From: Marinoscillum sp. 108
Lineage (GTDB): Bacteria > Bacteroidota > Bacteroidia > Cytophagales > Cyclobacteriaceae
NCBI RefSeq assembly: GCF_902506655.1
Contig: NZ_LR734808.1
Span: 434,001-498,000 of the forward strand
DNA: 64,000 bases
Reading direction: 5' to 3'
A program made the translations under genes and the position numbers. Shown here piece after piece: positions 43,842 through 52,678 of the stretch. Position 1 is the stretch's first letter, and each line of letters starts with the position of its first letter. Under the pieces are notes generated by a model. That model was not told the DNA's origin. It made no database searches and saw nothing but the letters and a program-made list of their open reading frames with translations.

Positions 43842-44450
43842 TTACTGTTTTTCTATCATTCCGTTCGTCAAAACCTGATATTCTGTTCGTCCGATAGTCT
43901 GTTGCATGCTGTTCTCTATGATGTCGGATTCATCTTCGTTCAGGTTCCAACGCTTAACTGTATCTAAAACAATGATGTGTCTGTTCGCTTCAAGAGTTAG
44001 ATACTCGATCGCTTGATAACCCATATCTCCACCGCTCTTCTTGTAAAAACTTGTTGAGTCAATCTTGTTACCCTGCTTGTCATAGATGGTTAAGAATGGT
44101 ACAAGACCCCAGTCACCGATAGAGCAGTCAATAATTCCAATTGTTTCGCCATCGTTAAAGTAAATTCCAAGTGGCTGGCTTGTCCAAACATGTTTGTAGT
44201 TGGCAAATCCGTTCTTGTCATAATTATTTGAGAGTTCTGGAAGTTGACCCAAAGGGTTGTGGTTCAGAGGCAATGGAATTTGTTCCAAAGTTGAAACGTA
44301 TAGCTCAAATGCAGATAGTTCCGAAGTTTTGGTTACTGGATTTGTCGTTTCCGGAGTTGTTGCTTCCTGAGTACTGGCCTGTTGCTGGTTGTTGTTGTTA
44401 CATCCAGTCAATAAAAAGAGTGCGAAAATATAAGTTGAGAAGTATTTCAT
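43842..44450 (-). CDS. Accessory lipoprotein, unknown function
   Basis: 202 residues from MKYFSTYIFALFLLTGC, a lipoprotein signal with Cys17 in LLTGC. A low-complexity Asn/Gln/Thr linker follows (residues 18-45), then a single compact domain (LGIYFNDGETIGIIDCSIGDWG, LTLEANRHIIVLD). No family is recognised. The start at 44450 is chosen over 44495 because it begins the signal. R1 copy C lies just upstream (20 bp), so it looks like a cassette gene. Confidence 0.68.
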   Translation of the reverse strand: MKYFSTYIFALFLLTGCNNNNQQQASTQEATTPETTNPVTKTSELSAFELYVSTLEQIPLPLNHNPLGQLPELSNNYDKNGFANYKHVWTSQPLGIYFNDGETIGIIDCSIGDWGLVPFLTIYDKQGNKIDSTSFYKKSGGDMGYQAIEYLTLEANRHIIVLDTVKRWNLNEDESDIIENSMQQTIGRTEYQVLTNGMIEKQ

Positions 44451-44469
44451 ATGCTCGTTCGTGCTTGCA

Positions 44470-44567
44470 GATAACATCCGGATAACAGCCACCAATGGCT
44501 GTTACCTGCTTGTATCAAATCTAGTGGTTTTTGAATCCTGAACAAACCATTGTCGGCCATAAAGGAG
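44470..44567 (-). repeat. R1 element copy C, with perfect terminal hairpin
   Basis: Same family as A and B. Its end forms TAACAGCCA (44483-44491) plus TGGCTGTTA (44496-44504), a perfect 9-bp stem. In other copies the stem keeps pairing although bases differ, which supports a real structure. Confidence 0.65.
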
Positions 44568-44662
44568 TACTTCGTTCTTTCCTTTTTTTAATTTGAACAT
44601 AGTATCACGTTCTCAGTAGATTTTTTTTGGCATATCCCACGCTGCTCCACGGCAGCTAAACT

Positions 44663-45322
44663 TTAGAAATTAAACCCTACGTATATATTGGGCTCAAAAA
44701 GAAAGTAGTTTCTCCATTTATCGTCCAGCTCCTTAAATCCAGCAGGAGCGTTGCTGTCAAACATCCAGTGCTGACAATGAACCTGAGGTTCTATGAAAAA
44801 TCGTTTTTTCTTACCAATCGAGACATGGTAGCCCAAGTGATACGAATTATAAAGTTTGAAATCGTTACCAATTTTATCACCGTTTTCATCCAGATACGTT
44901 TGAAACTGTGGTAAAACTTCAACAGTTGCGAATAGCCCCTTCCATAGCATGCGTTGGTACGTTACACCTATTCCTGTTTCTCGCACATGTCCTGGATAGA
45001 ATTCACTTTCTGTCTCTAACTTATCCAATAGACCATCCCACCACTGGATCCCCATCGGTTGAAACAATCGCCAGGTGGCAAGTTTCAATCCTATGATATT
45101 CTTATTGTCCAGATTACGCTTTACATGGAGCTCTATCATTTGTGTACTTGTGTGAGCGTCCCAGTCTCCAAAGTTCGGCCCAATGCGATCTGTAATGATA
45201 AAATAAGGTAAACTTACCCTCCACTTGTGGGCTACTTTAGTTTCTACACTCTCCGGTGAGCTGGTTTGAGCAAAAGCACTAAGCGTGCAAGCAAATAGAA
45301 GAATTGTAAATAGATTTTTCAT
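44663..45322 (-). CDS. Outer-membrane beta-barrel-like protein
   Basis: 219 residues with a signal peptide (FTILLFACTLSAFAQ). The mature part has alternating hydrophobic beta strands with aromatic girdles (FIITDRIGPNFGDWDAHTS, YQRMLWKGLFATVEVLPQF, FLFEPNIYVGFNF), ending in Phe, the usual barrel signature. It lacks a named family. It is on the same strand as the R1 genes, but no R1 copy is upstream. A weak AT-rich region of 203 bp separates it from the next gene. Confidence 0.68.
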   Translation of the reverse strand: MKNLFTILLFACTLSAFAQTSSPESVETKVAHKWRVSLPYFIITDRIGPNFGDWDAHTSTQMIELHVKRNLDNKNIIGLKLATWRLFQPMGIQWWDGLLDKLETESEFYPGHVRETGIGVTYQRMLWKGLFATVEVLPQFQTYLDENGDKIGNDFKLYNSYHLGYHVSIGKKKRFFIEPQVHCQHWMFDSNAPAGFKELDDKWRNYFLFEPNIYVGFNF

Positions 45323-45525
45323 GGTCTTAAATTTTTGATGTTTACGTGATTAATTAATTTTCACAAAGGTCAGGAAGGACTGAAAGTGAGGTTTATGAGC
45401 TATGGAGCCAAATGCATAAAATTTGCGGAAGGCATAAAAACTATGGAGCCGAGCTATAAATTATGAAGCAAACAGCGGAATTCTTTGCCGTATTATCGCA
45501 AGTATGATTTATGGTTTGACATATT

Positions 45526-46512
45526 TCAAGCGGTCACAATAACCACATTGCCCTTCTTCCGACCTGATTCTATGTAATGGTGAGCTTCGGCTACTTTTTC
45601 TAATGGAAACTGGCGATCAATGACTGTCTTTAGCCTTCCCTCTTTGTAGATATCCAGCACTTCTGAAAGCAGGCAGCGGAGTTTTTCTTCTTTGTTGGCA
45701 CCTGTGGCTTCAAACTTTGCTTTCTTCTGACCAAAAAGTGATGTTTTAATCATTTGGAGTAGCAAAGAAAATTTCAAAACAGGGGATAAGTAGATACCCT
45801 TTTCTGAGAGGATATTTTTGCACGCTGAAAAGGAGCTTTTCCCAATCGTGTCGTACACATAATCGTATTTTCTGTCACTCTTGGTGAAATCTTTCTGTAA
45901 ATAGTCAATCACCTCATCAGCACCCAGGGACCGCACCAATCCAACATTTCTACCACTACACACTGCTGTGACGTGTGCTCCCATATACCTGGCGATTTGA
46001 ATGGCGGAAGTCCCCAGTGCACCTGAGGCCCCATTGATCAATACTTTCTGTTCGGGCTTCACTTTAGCAATTTCTTTCAGGAAATTATAGGAAGTCAAAT
46101 GACCATCGCAGAAGTTAGCAGCCTCAGAAAAATCCAGATTTTCCGGCATAGCCAGAATGACACCATTCTGCGATATGGTCAGGTATTCTGCATTGGAGCT
46201 GAAACCAAAAGTAGTTTCTCCAAATACTCGATCGCCCATTTTAAATGCAGTGACTCCTTGGCCAACTTGCTCAACGACTCCAGCAAAACCGGTTCCGGGA
46301 ATGGCCTTCTTGGGTTTGGTTATCCCTACAAACAGTCTGGCTATATAGGGTTTTCCTGTGCGCATCATGGCATCAGCTGTGGTAGCGGCGGCAGTCATTA
46401 CCCTCACCAATACCTCATCGGGTTTTGGTATGGGCTTTTGTACTACTTGTAATCGCAGCACATCAGGCAATCCATACCCTGTGGCTACTGTTGCTTTCAT
46501 TGTTTGTGTCAT
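45526..46512 (-). CDS. NAD(P)-dependent quinone-reductase-like dehydrogenase (MDR)
   Basis: 328 residues of the zinc-free medium-chain dehydrogenase type. Motifs are GTGFAGVVEQVGQGVTAFK, GASGALGTSAIQIARYMGAHVTAV (NADPH fold, about residue 150-175) and QFPLEKVAEAHHYIESGRKKGNVVI at the end. No catalytic-zinc Cys is seen, as in quinone reductases. The substrate is unknown. It lies 104 bp past the AraC-type regulator gene on the same strand, so the regulator may control it. Confidence 0.9.
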   Translation of the reverse strand: MTQTMKATVATGYGLPDVLRLQVVQKPIPKPDEVLVRVMTAAATTADAMMRTGKPYIARLFVGITKPKKAIPGTGFAGVVEQVGQGVTAFKMGDRVFGETTFGFSSNAEYLTISQNGVILAMPENLDFSEAANFCDGHLTSYNFLKEIAKVKPEQKVLINGASGALGTSAIQIARYMGAHVTAVCSGRNVGLVRSLGADEVIDYLQKDFTKSDRKYDYVYDTIGKSSFSACKNILSEKGIYLSPVLKFSLLLQMIKTSLFGQKKAKFEATGANKEEKLRCLLSEVLDIYKEGRLKTVIDRQFPLEKVAEAHHYIESGRKKGNVVIVTA

Positions 46513-46616
46513 GGTTTAAATCTTTAATTCATGACAAAGAAAGGAAGAGGTGAAAGGGTAAATGTTCGGTATATTAAGAAGAGGTTCGGAATTATAATTC
46601 GGAACTAAAAACCTGA

Positions 46617-48395
46617 TTATGCCTGACTTTTCTGGAATGCTTTAGGCGTCATACCTACTTCTTTTTTGAATGCTGTATTGAAAACGGTCTTAGAGTTAAA
46701 GCCACTCTCGTAGGCCAGCCCGATCAGCGAAATATGTGAATTGTCTGGATCAAGGACGAGTTGTTTGAAGTGTTCGATACGCTTATGATTAATGAACTCG
46801 TTAAAGTTTTTGCCAATAGATTCATTCAATAACCATGAAAGCTGATTAGGATGAATCTCTACATGCTCAGCTAGCGAACGCAGGGTAAGGGAAGGGTTGA
46901 GGTACGGTCGCTCAGATTCCACATAGGTTTGTATTTTCTCCACCTGTTCTTTTGCGATGGTGTGATCTGACTGTCTGGCTTTTTTGACCTTTGTTTTTTC
47001 TCCGATTTTAGGATAGACCCTGGCGTGAAATTCTAAATATCTTGACTCTGAATGAATCGGCACTCCCAACGGATCACTAAAGGCAAGTAGGAGGATAGAA
47101 GAGGTGCTTTCAAAAAGTTTCTCCAACACACTAAACGCATCGTCATATCTACCCAGATTGGCATAGGTAAGGAACAGATAGGCGTGAGCATGGTGGGCTT
47201 CTGGCTCCTGAGCATGCTTTTCCAACTTTTGCAAATGAGTAGTGCTTTTTCCATCCTTTGCATCGATCAGGGCAAAGAGGCCTAGTCTTTCATCCGGGGT
47301 AAGGGCTTGCTCAGGGATTTTATCTATCGTCTGGCAAGCTAATTCGAGTTGACGCTCCTGAATAAGGATATAGATATTGACGAGAATGGCTGGAAGGTTT
47401 TTGTCATTGGCTTCCAGCAGTTCGTTTAGAATCTCTTTGGCTTTGTCATTTTCGCCTACCCGATAGTAATAATTAGCTTCATAGAATTTGGTCTCCGGAT
47501 TCAGTGGGTCTATTGATTTGGCATAATGAATATGCTCCCAGGCTTTTTTAAAGTCACCCTTAATAGAATGAAGGAATGAAACAAACTGATGGGCTTCTGA
47601 GTAGGTAGGCTTGGCCGCCAGAGACCTCATGCCATATTGCATAGCTCTGGCAAAATCTGCCTCAGTGAAGAAGTACTGCATGCCCAGCATGTAATTGAGT
47701 CCAGCATGGTCAGGGTCGAGATTTTTCGCTGAGGCGATAGCTGCTATGCTTTTTTGCCATGCTTCTTCACGTGGGGCAAAACCCGCAACGGCCATAAAGC
47801 TATAGCTGTCGGCTATCCCGAGGTAACCCTCTACGAGTTCTTCATCCAGTGCTATGGATTTTTCAAAGTGCTCAATGGCCAGGTGAGTATCCTCAGGGTT
47901 CCACTTGTAGAAATGATGGCGCCCTTTTAATAGATGCTCGTACGATGAAACACTCTTTGTAGGGCTGTTCACCAGCTGGCTGGATATGTTCAAATGACCA
48001 TATTGCTCTCGAATTTTATCAGCAATAAGCAAGCTGATTTCATCTTGAGTTTCAAAAAGGTTTTCCAGCTTTCGGTCCCAGGTCTCTGACCAGAAATGTG
48101 TATCCTCTTCTACATCTATTAGCTTGGCACGAACTCGAATTTTACCATCATGAATCTGTGCACTACCCTCTAAAAGGATAGCTACACCTAGCTTCGTGGC
48201 AATTTCGTCAAGAGAAGCTTTGTGGTTTTTGAAAAAGAAGCTGGATGTGCGAGATATCACTTTCAAGCCATCGATTTTGGCCAGTGCATTGATGATTTCC
48301 TCCGAGATACCATCGCAGATGAATTCATTGCTACCATCTACACTTAGGTCACGAAAAGGGAGGACTGCTATGGATTTTTGATCGTTCAATTTCAA
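46617..48395 (-). CDS. TPR-AraC regulator with TolB-N-like domain, TTG start
   Basis: 592 residues. Residues ~7-125 match the TolB-N-like domain often fused to adenylate cyclases (SIAVLPFRDL, DGISEEIINALAKIDGLKVISRTSS). A TPR array covers residues ~180-430. The C-terminal ~100 residues are an AraC HTH pair (LRSLAEHVEIHPNQLSWLLNES and IGLAYESGFNSKTVFNTAFKKEVGMTPKAF). The only start is TTG at 48395, right after the conserved domain start, so a short N-terminus is likely. A second-family attC-like element lies 23 bp upstream. Confidence 0.8.
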   Translation of the reverse strand: MKLNDQKSIAVLPFRDLSVDGSNEFICDGISEEIINALAKIDGLKVISRTSSFFFKNHKASLDEIATKLGVAILLEGSAQIHDGKIRVRAKLIDVEEDTHFWSETWDRKLENLFETQDEISLLIADKIREQYGHLNISSQLVNSPTKSVSSYEHLLKGRHHFYKWNPEDTHLAIEHFEKSIALDEELVEGYLGIADSYSFMAVAGFAPREEAWQKSIAAIASAKNLDPDHAGLNYMLGMQYFFTEADFARAMQYGMRSLAAKPTYSEAHQFVSFLHSIKGDFKKAWEHIHYAKSIDPLNPETKFYEANYYYRVGENDKAKEILNELLEANDKNLPAILVNIYILIQERQLELACQTIDKIPEQALTPDERLGLFALIDAKDGKSTTHLQKLEKHAQEPEAHHAHAYLFLTYANLGRYDDAFSVLEKLFESTSSILLLAFSDPLGVPIHSESRYLEFHARVYPKIGEKTKVKKARQSDHTIAKEQVEKIQTYVESERPYLNPSLTLRSLAEHVEIHPNQLSWLLNESIGKNFNEFINHKRIEHFKQLVLDPDNSHISLIGLAYESGFNSKTVFNTAFKKEVGMTPKAFQKSQA

Positions 48396-48417
48396 TTGAG
48401 TCGTTGCTAATTGGCTC

Positions 48418-48466
48418 TAGCGCCCGTGTATGGCGCTGAGTCTCGCCGCTGGCTAATAGCACTAAA
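48418..48466 (-). repeat. Attc-like element, second family (copy G)
   Basis: Minus strand: GTGCTATTAGCCAGCGGCGAG to GCGCCATACACGGGCGCTA. It matches copy F at 42643-42689 with several changes in both arms. A short tandem of CCCGGCAAGGGG (around 48486-48510) follows in the same gap. Confidence 0.5.
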
Positions 48467-48671
48467 ATAGGGAAATCTGTCGCACCCGGCAAGGGGCGCC
48501 CGGCAAGGGGGTGCTTCCAAAGTTTGTAGAAAGCAGTGCGTTCAGAAAGATGAAAACTCCTGCGAGCTGAAGTCTCGAAACAGCACCAAACTTTCTCCCG
48601 GGGGAGATTCATGGTGATGTTTGTAAAGGGGCAGTTGGCGCATTCGTGCTTGCAAATGTTAGGGTTCGTTT

Positions 48672-49526
48672 CTAATTGTTACCCTCTTGTGGCCGTTTAT
48701 TGTAAAAGACGTTGACGTTCAAGCCAGTTCTTCTGATGTCAATTTGGAATAACGGAATTTGATATCGGTCGGCTGTTTCCTTAAGATATGATTCATAGGT
48801 ATAGTTGAGTCCGTTGGTGAAGAAAATTCCCTGAATGCATCTGGTGATATTGATGTACTCATAGTCATTATCTGTTGTGGCAATTATTTTACATTCGTCT
48901 TCGTCTCGATAATCACTGTGTTTGACACCAATTTTTTTGATTTCTGATTCGATCTTCCAATTTATGTATTCCTGCTCTCCCATTTTTTCAATTTGGTTCA
49001 AATCAACGCTGGAAGTATCAATGTTTGGCCTAAATAGATGATTTTTAGAATATCCAATATTTAGCAAGCGATAGTTAGAGGGTAGTTGTTCTTCTAGTTT
49101 CAATCGAGATAAGGCAATACAAACTCCCTTAAATCGATCTCCGTATTGATCCCACATTCGAGGTTTAGCAAATCCAAAATGATCTATTGGTTCAAATACT
49201 CCTCCAAATTGTCCTTCAAAATCAATGGGAGAATTTCTGCACAAGCATAATTGACGCAAGCTTCCATAAAAGGCATTGATCTTTTTAGCAATTTTCTTTC
49301 CGTCAATTTTCTCATTTAGTCTTTTGTGATCTTCATCATATCCATAGCATGAAACCGATGGGTTCGGAGACAGCCGCTCCATGGGGTCAGAGGCAGAAGT
49401 CACTGGAGACAACCTCAAGTTGTTGGATGGGAAAATCTTTTCAATTGCAGTGTAAATAGAAGTATAATGATATAGGGTTTTTTCTCCTTCAAATTCTATT
49501 GATTCTTCTTTTGTGAAGTATGTCAT
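48672..49526 (-). CDS. DUF2971-family protein
   Basis: 284 residues of DUF2971, known by LYHYTSIYTAIEKI near the start, MWDQYGDRFKGVCIAL in the centre and YRDEDECKII. The function is not known; relatives are common in mobile regions and near defence genes. The gene is AT-rich. R1 copy D lies 48 bp upstream. Past its stop the minus strand reads CCCTAACATTTGCAAGCACGAA, partly shared with the region before 44450 (TTCGTGCTTGCA). Confidence 0.75.
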   Translation of the reverse strand: MTYFTKEESIEFEGEKTLYHYTSIYTAIEKIFPSNNLRLSPVTSASDPMERLSPNPSVSCYGYDEDHKRLNEKIDGKKIAKKINAFYGSLRQLCLCRNSPIDFEGQFGGVFEPIDHFGFAKPRMWDQYGDRFKGVCIALSRLKLEEQLPSNYRLLNIGYSKNHLFRPNIDTSSVDLNQIEKMGEQEYINWKIESEIKKIGVKHSDYRDEDECKIIATTDNDYEYINITRCIQGIFFTNGLNYTYESYLKETADRYQIPLFQIDIRRTGLNVNVFYNKRPQEGNN

Positions 49527-49574
49527 TTTTAATTGATAAAGTTAGATTTGAAGTACGATCCCATGAACCCTGGA

Positions 49575-49651
49575 GTTCGGCTCACAACCACCAATGGCTG
49601 TTACCCTTTGTATCAAATCTAGTGGTTTTTAAATCCTGACCAAGCCCATGG
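49575..49651 (-). repeat. R1 element copy D (shortened)
   Basis: Same core as A-C (ACCAATGGCTGTTACC, ATCAAATCTAGTGGTTTTT) but lacking the outer TAACGGCCAT arm, which is replaced. It keeps AACCACCAATGG next to the R' end. It looks decayed. Confidence 0.55.
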
Positions 49652-49677
49652 ATATGTGGATTATTACTTTTCATACT

Positions 49678-52536
49678 TTAATCCGTAAGGATATCCGATA
49701 GCTCTAATTCAACTAGCTGGCCAATTGAGGCTAGCTTTTGAATATCCAGATCTGACTTATTGCCATATATAGTGATCACAAAGGGTTGATCCTTAAATTG
49801 TGAATTGTAGAATTTGGCCAGGTCAGTCATTTTAAGGTCTTTGTAAACATGAAAGGCATGTTCATTGGGGTCATTGGTATATCCCATATTTTGATACGCT
49901 AAAATCTTAGCTCCCAGTTGTCTGGGTGCAGGATAGTTGGTCACTATTTCTTCCATTTTTATTGATCTCAATGTTTCGATTCTGCCGTCTCGATGTGGAA
50001 ACTCTTTCAGGAGGTCAATCATCACCTCAATTGTTTCATCGGTTTTATCGGATTGACACCCAAAACCAGCAACCAGATACCCTTGCTCATCTGCACCATT
50101 GGGCCTGATGTACCTGCCAAAAATGCTGTACGCCAGGGATCTGTACTCTCTTATTTCCTGATAAACCACTCCTGTGAGCGACTCACCAAAGTAGGTGTTG
50201 AATGCCTCAATGTATGGATACTGGTTGCGGTCAATGCTGTCTCCTTTCAAATAGAAGTATACCTGACTCTGTCTGATTTTTGAGTCGTTGATCAGGAAAA
50301 TCTTGTTTTGAGAGATTTCTCGTATGCTTGATTTTTTGGAAGTGGCGGGTGGTTGGTCTGGTGTTATTTGAAGTTCTTTCTGAAGCAACGTCCTCAGTTC
50401 ATCTTTTGATTTGGATCCGAAATAGTTGATTCGAATGGTATTTTGTAAAAGCTCACTGATCCTTTGTTCATAGACTTCTGGTTCGGTTAGTTTAATGGTC
50501 TCGATAGGCGCTCTCCTCCGAAACCTGGTCTGATCATCAAACACAGCGTATCGAATGAGGGCATAGCCCAACACAAAGGGACTAGACTTTTCTTCTTCCC
50601 GTTTGATTTTTTCTGAGGTATAAACTGATTCAATCGAACCGGATGTGACTTTTGGTTCAACCAGCAGTTCATTCACCAGCTTTAAGCAGGCTTGAAGATT
50701 GGCTTCCAATCCATCCAGGGTGATGATCACCTCATCGCGCTCCAGTGAAGCCATGAAACTGCAACCTAACGACTCAAAGGCAGACTTCAGTTCCTCTCTT
50801 GAGCGCTGTTTGGTAGCTATTCTGGACAACAGATCTATTGTTTGTTGGAGTGCCGGATTTGTTTGCCACCCTGTTTGCAGCCGTATCTCAAGAGAGAACA
50901 AGTCATTTATCGCGTTTCTAATGGCAATCCCCTTATTGGAGCCAATGGAAAAGGTATCAGCTAAATTGAAATCAATGGTAAGCGGTTCACTGATTTCTTT
51001 TGAAAGCTTGTCCAAAAGGTTTCTGCCATAATCTGAAGAGCTGGCCTGTAGGGTAGGGATAGGCTTTAGTGAAGGTTTGGTCAGATTGTCCTTTTTAGGT
51101 TGTCCCTTTTTTGAGATTAAAAGCCCGTAATTTTTTGAGAAATACTGATCGATGGTTGCCAACACATTGTCCGCAGTGATGTTTTCTATTTCGTTGGGGT
51201 ACTTTAATGCCTCTTCCCAGGAGAGGTTGAGAAAATCACAGGTTGCGATCAGTAGCGCTCTCGCTTCAAGGTCTTCCAGCTCCAGCCAAAAGTCCTTGAT
51301 CAGGTTTTGTTTTGCTCCATTTAAGCGCGCATTCAGGTAATCAAGGTCTTTAAGTTTTGTAATCTCATCCAGTATCAGTGATTTGGTTTCATCCAAAGAT
51401 GACTTAGGGTCGGGGACAGCATGGATATTGAGAGATGACGATAAGGCATGCTCATCAATTTCTATGTTTAGTTGCTGGACCTTATTATCGACTTCCAGTT
51501 GATCTAAGATGCCTGTTTTTTGTTCGTTACTCAATAAATAAATCACGACATCCAGGGCTGGACGATCTTTGTGATGGATTCGTTTGATGGGAAACAATAC
51601 ACTGACCATTGGAAAAGGGGTGACACTAATTTCTTTCCTTCTTTCCCCACTCATGGGTTGGTAGTCCGGGAATTCAATGGGTTCGTAATCTGCTGATGGA
51701 AGCTTGGAAAAAGATGATTCTATGGATTGCTTTGCTATAGCAGTATCAAAATTTCCTACGAGAAACAGGGCCATATTGTCAGCGACATAATGCCGGTTAA
51801 AAAACTCATGCATTTTGGTCAATGAAGGGTTTTTTAGATGTTCAGTTTTTCCGATGGTTGGCCAAAGGCCGTATGTGTAGTTCGGGTATAATATTTCCTG
51901 GGAGGTAGTGTAGAGTGCATTTTCATAATCATCGTCCCATCTGTTTTTTTCCTCATAAACAACCTCCAGTTCGGACTGAAATGTTCTGAAAACCGGGTTG
52001 ATAAACCGTTCCGCATTGATGTCGATCCAATGCTGCATGTTGCGTGCCGGGAAATAGCTGTAGTAAAAAGTAACATCATAATCAGCAAAAGCACCGACTT
52101 GTGTGGATCCTAAGCTTTTCATTAAGGCCGAGAACTCATTTGGCAGCCCATATTTGGCAGCTGCTATTGATTCGGCATTGATTTGATCTTGTATTTTTTT
52201 TCTTTTACCACCAGTCACCGTTTCCAGCTGTTCGTACATGTTGATGATTTTCTGATAGTGGACATTCTCACTTTCAAAATCAGTTGTACCAAGGTTTTGG
52301 GTTCCTTTGAACAGCATGTGTTCTAAGTAATGGGACATACCTGTAGCATCAGGAGATTCATGTATAGATCCAGCTCTGACTAAAACCCCACCGAATACAT
52401 TGGATGCCGTGGTGTCTTGATTTAAGTACACTTTTAACCCATTCTTGAGCGTGAATTGCTCAACTTTCAGAGTGTTGTTGGACTGAGCATTGACCAGGAA
52501 AGAGAGAGAAATGAAGAGAAAAAACAATAGTGTTCT
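49678..52536 (-). CDS. M16-family zinc metallopeptidase (double-domain)
   Basis: About 952 residues. A signal peptide (LLFFLFISLSFLVNAQ) precedes two M16 halves. The first carries the inverted zinc site HYLEH (H70, E73, H74) with a downstream Glu in YEEKNRWDD. The second half (residues ~560-950) is inactive by sequence, with no HxxEH. It resembles pitrilysin-type processing peptidases of Bacteroidota, likely periplasmic or surface. The start at 52536 (MRTLLFFLF) is preferred to 52560. R1 copy E is 25 bp upstream. Confidence 0.9.
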   Translation of the reverse strand, partial: RTLLFFLFISLSFLVNAQSNNTLKVEQFTLKNGLKVYLNQDTTASNVFGGVLVRAGSIHESPDATGMSHYLEHMLFKGTQNLGTTDFESENVHYQKIINMYEQLETVTGGKRKKIQDQINAESIAAAKYGLPNEFSALMKSLGSTQVGAFADYDVTFYYSYFPARNMQHWIDINAERFINPVFRTFQSELEVVYEEKNRWDDDYENALYTTSQEILYPNYTYGLWPTIGKTEHLKNPSLTKMHEFFNRHYVADNMALFLVGNFDTAIAKQSIESSFSKLPSADYEPIEFPDYQPMSGERRKEISVTPFPMVSVLFPIKRIHHKDRPALDVVIYLLSNEQKTGILDQLEVDNKVQQLNIEIDEHALSSSLNIHAVPDPKSSLDETKSLILDEITKLKDLDYLNARLNGAKQNLIKDFWLELEDLEARALLIATCDFLNLSWEEALKYPNEIENITADNVLATIDQYFSKNYGLLISKKGQPKKDNLTKPSLKPIPTLQASSSDYGRNLLDKLSKEISEPLTIDFNLADTFSIGSNKGIAIRNAINDLFSLEIRLQTGWQTNPALQQTIDLLSRIATKQRSREELKSAFESLGCSFMASLERDEVIITLDGLEANLQACLKLVNELLVEPKVTSGSIESVYTSEKIKREEEKSSPFVLGYALIRYAVFDDQTRFRRRAPIETIKLTEPEVYEQRISELLQNTIRINYFGSKSKDELRTLLQKELQITPDQPPATSKKSSIREISQNKIFLINDSKIRQSQVYFYLKGDSIDRNQYPYIEAFNTYFGESLTGVVYQEIREYRSLAYSIFGRYIRPNGADEQGYLVAGFGCQSDKTDETIEVMIDLLKEFPHRDGRIETLRSIKMEEIVTNYPAPRQLGAKILAYQNMGYTNDPNEHAFHVYKDLKMTDLAKFYNSQFKDQPFVITIYGNKSDLDIQKLASIGQLVELELSDILTD

Positions 52537-52560
52537 CATATATGATGTCCGTTGATGCAA

Positions 52561-52650
52561 GGCGTCACAACCACCAATAGCCGTTGCCTGCTTGTATCAA
52601 ATCTAGTGGTTTTACACTGCTGAACAAACCATTATGGGGAATAAGGGTAC
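52561..52650 (-). repeat. R1 element copy E (decayed)
   Basis: Keeps CAACCACCAATAGCCGTTGCC, TATCAAATCTAGTGGTTTT and CAAACCATTA from the family, with changes in both arms and no clear GTTRRRY box. It lies between the peptidase and the agmatine-deiminase gene. Confidence 0.5.
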
Positions 52651-52678
52651 TACTCGTTTGCTGCCTACTGAGTTCATC

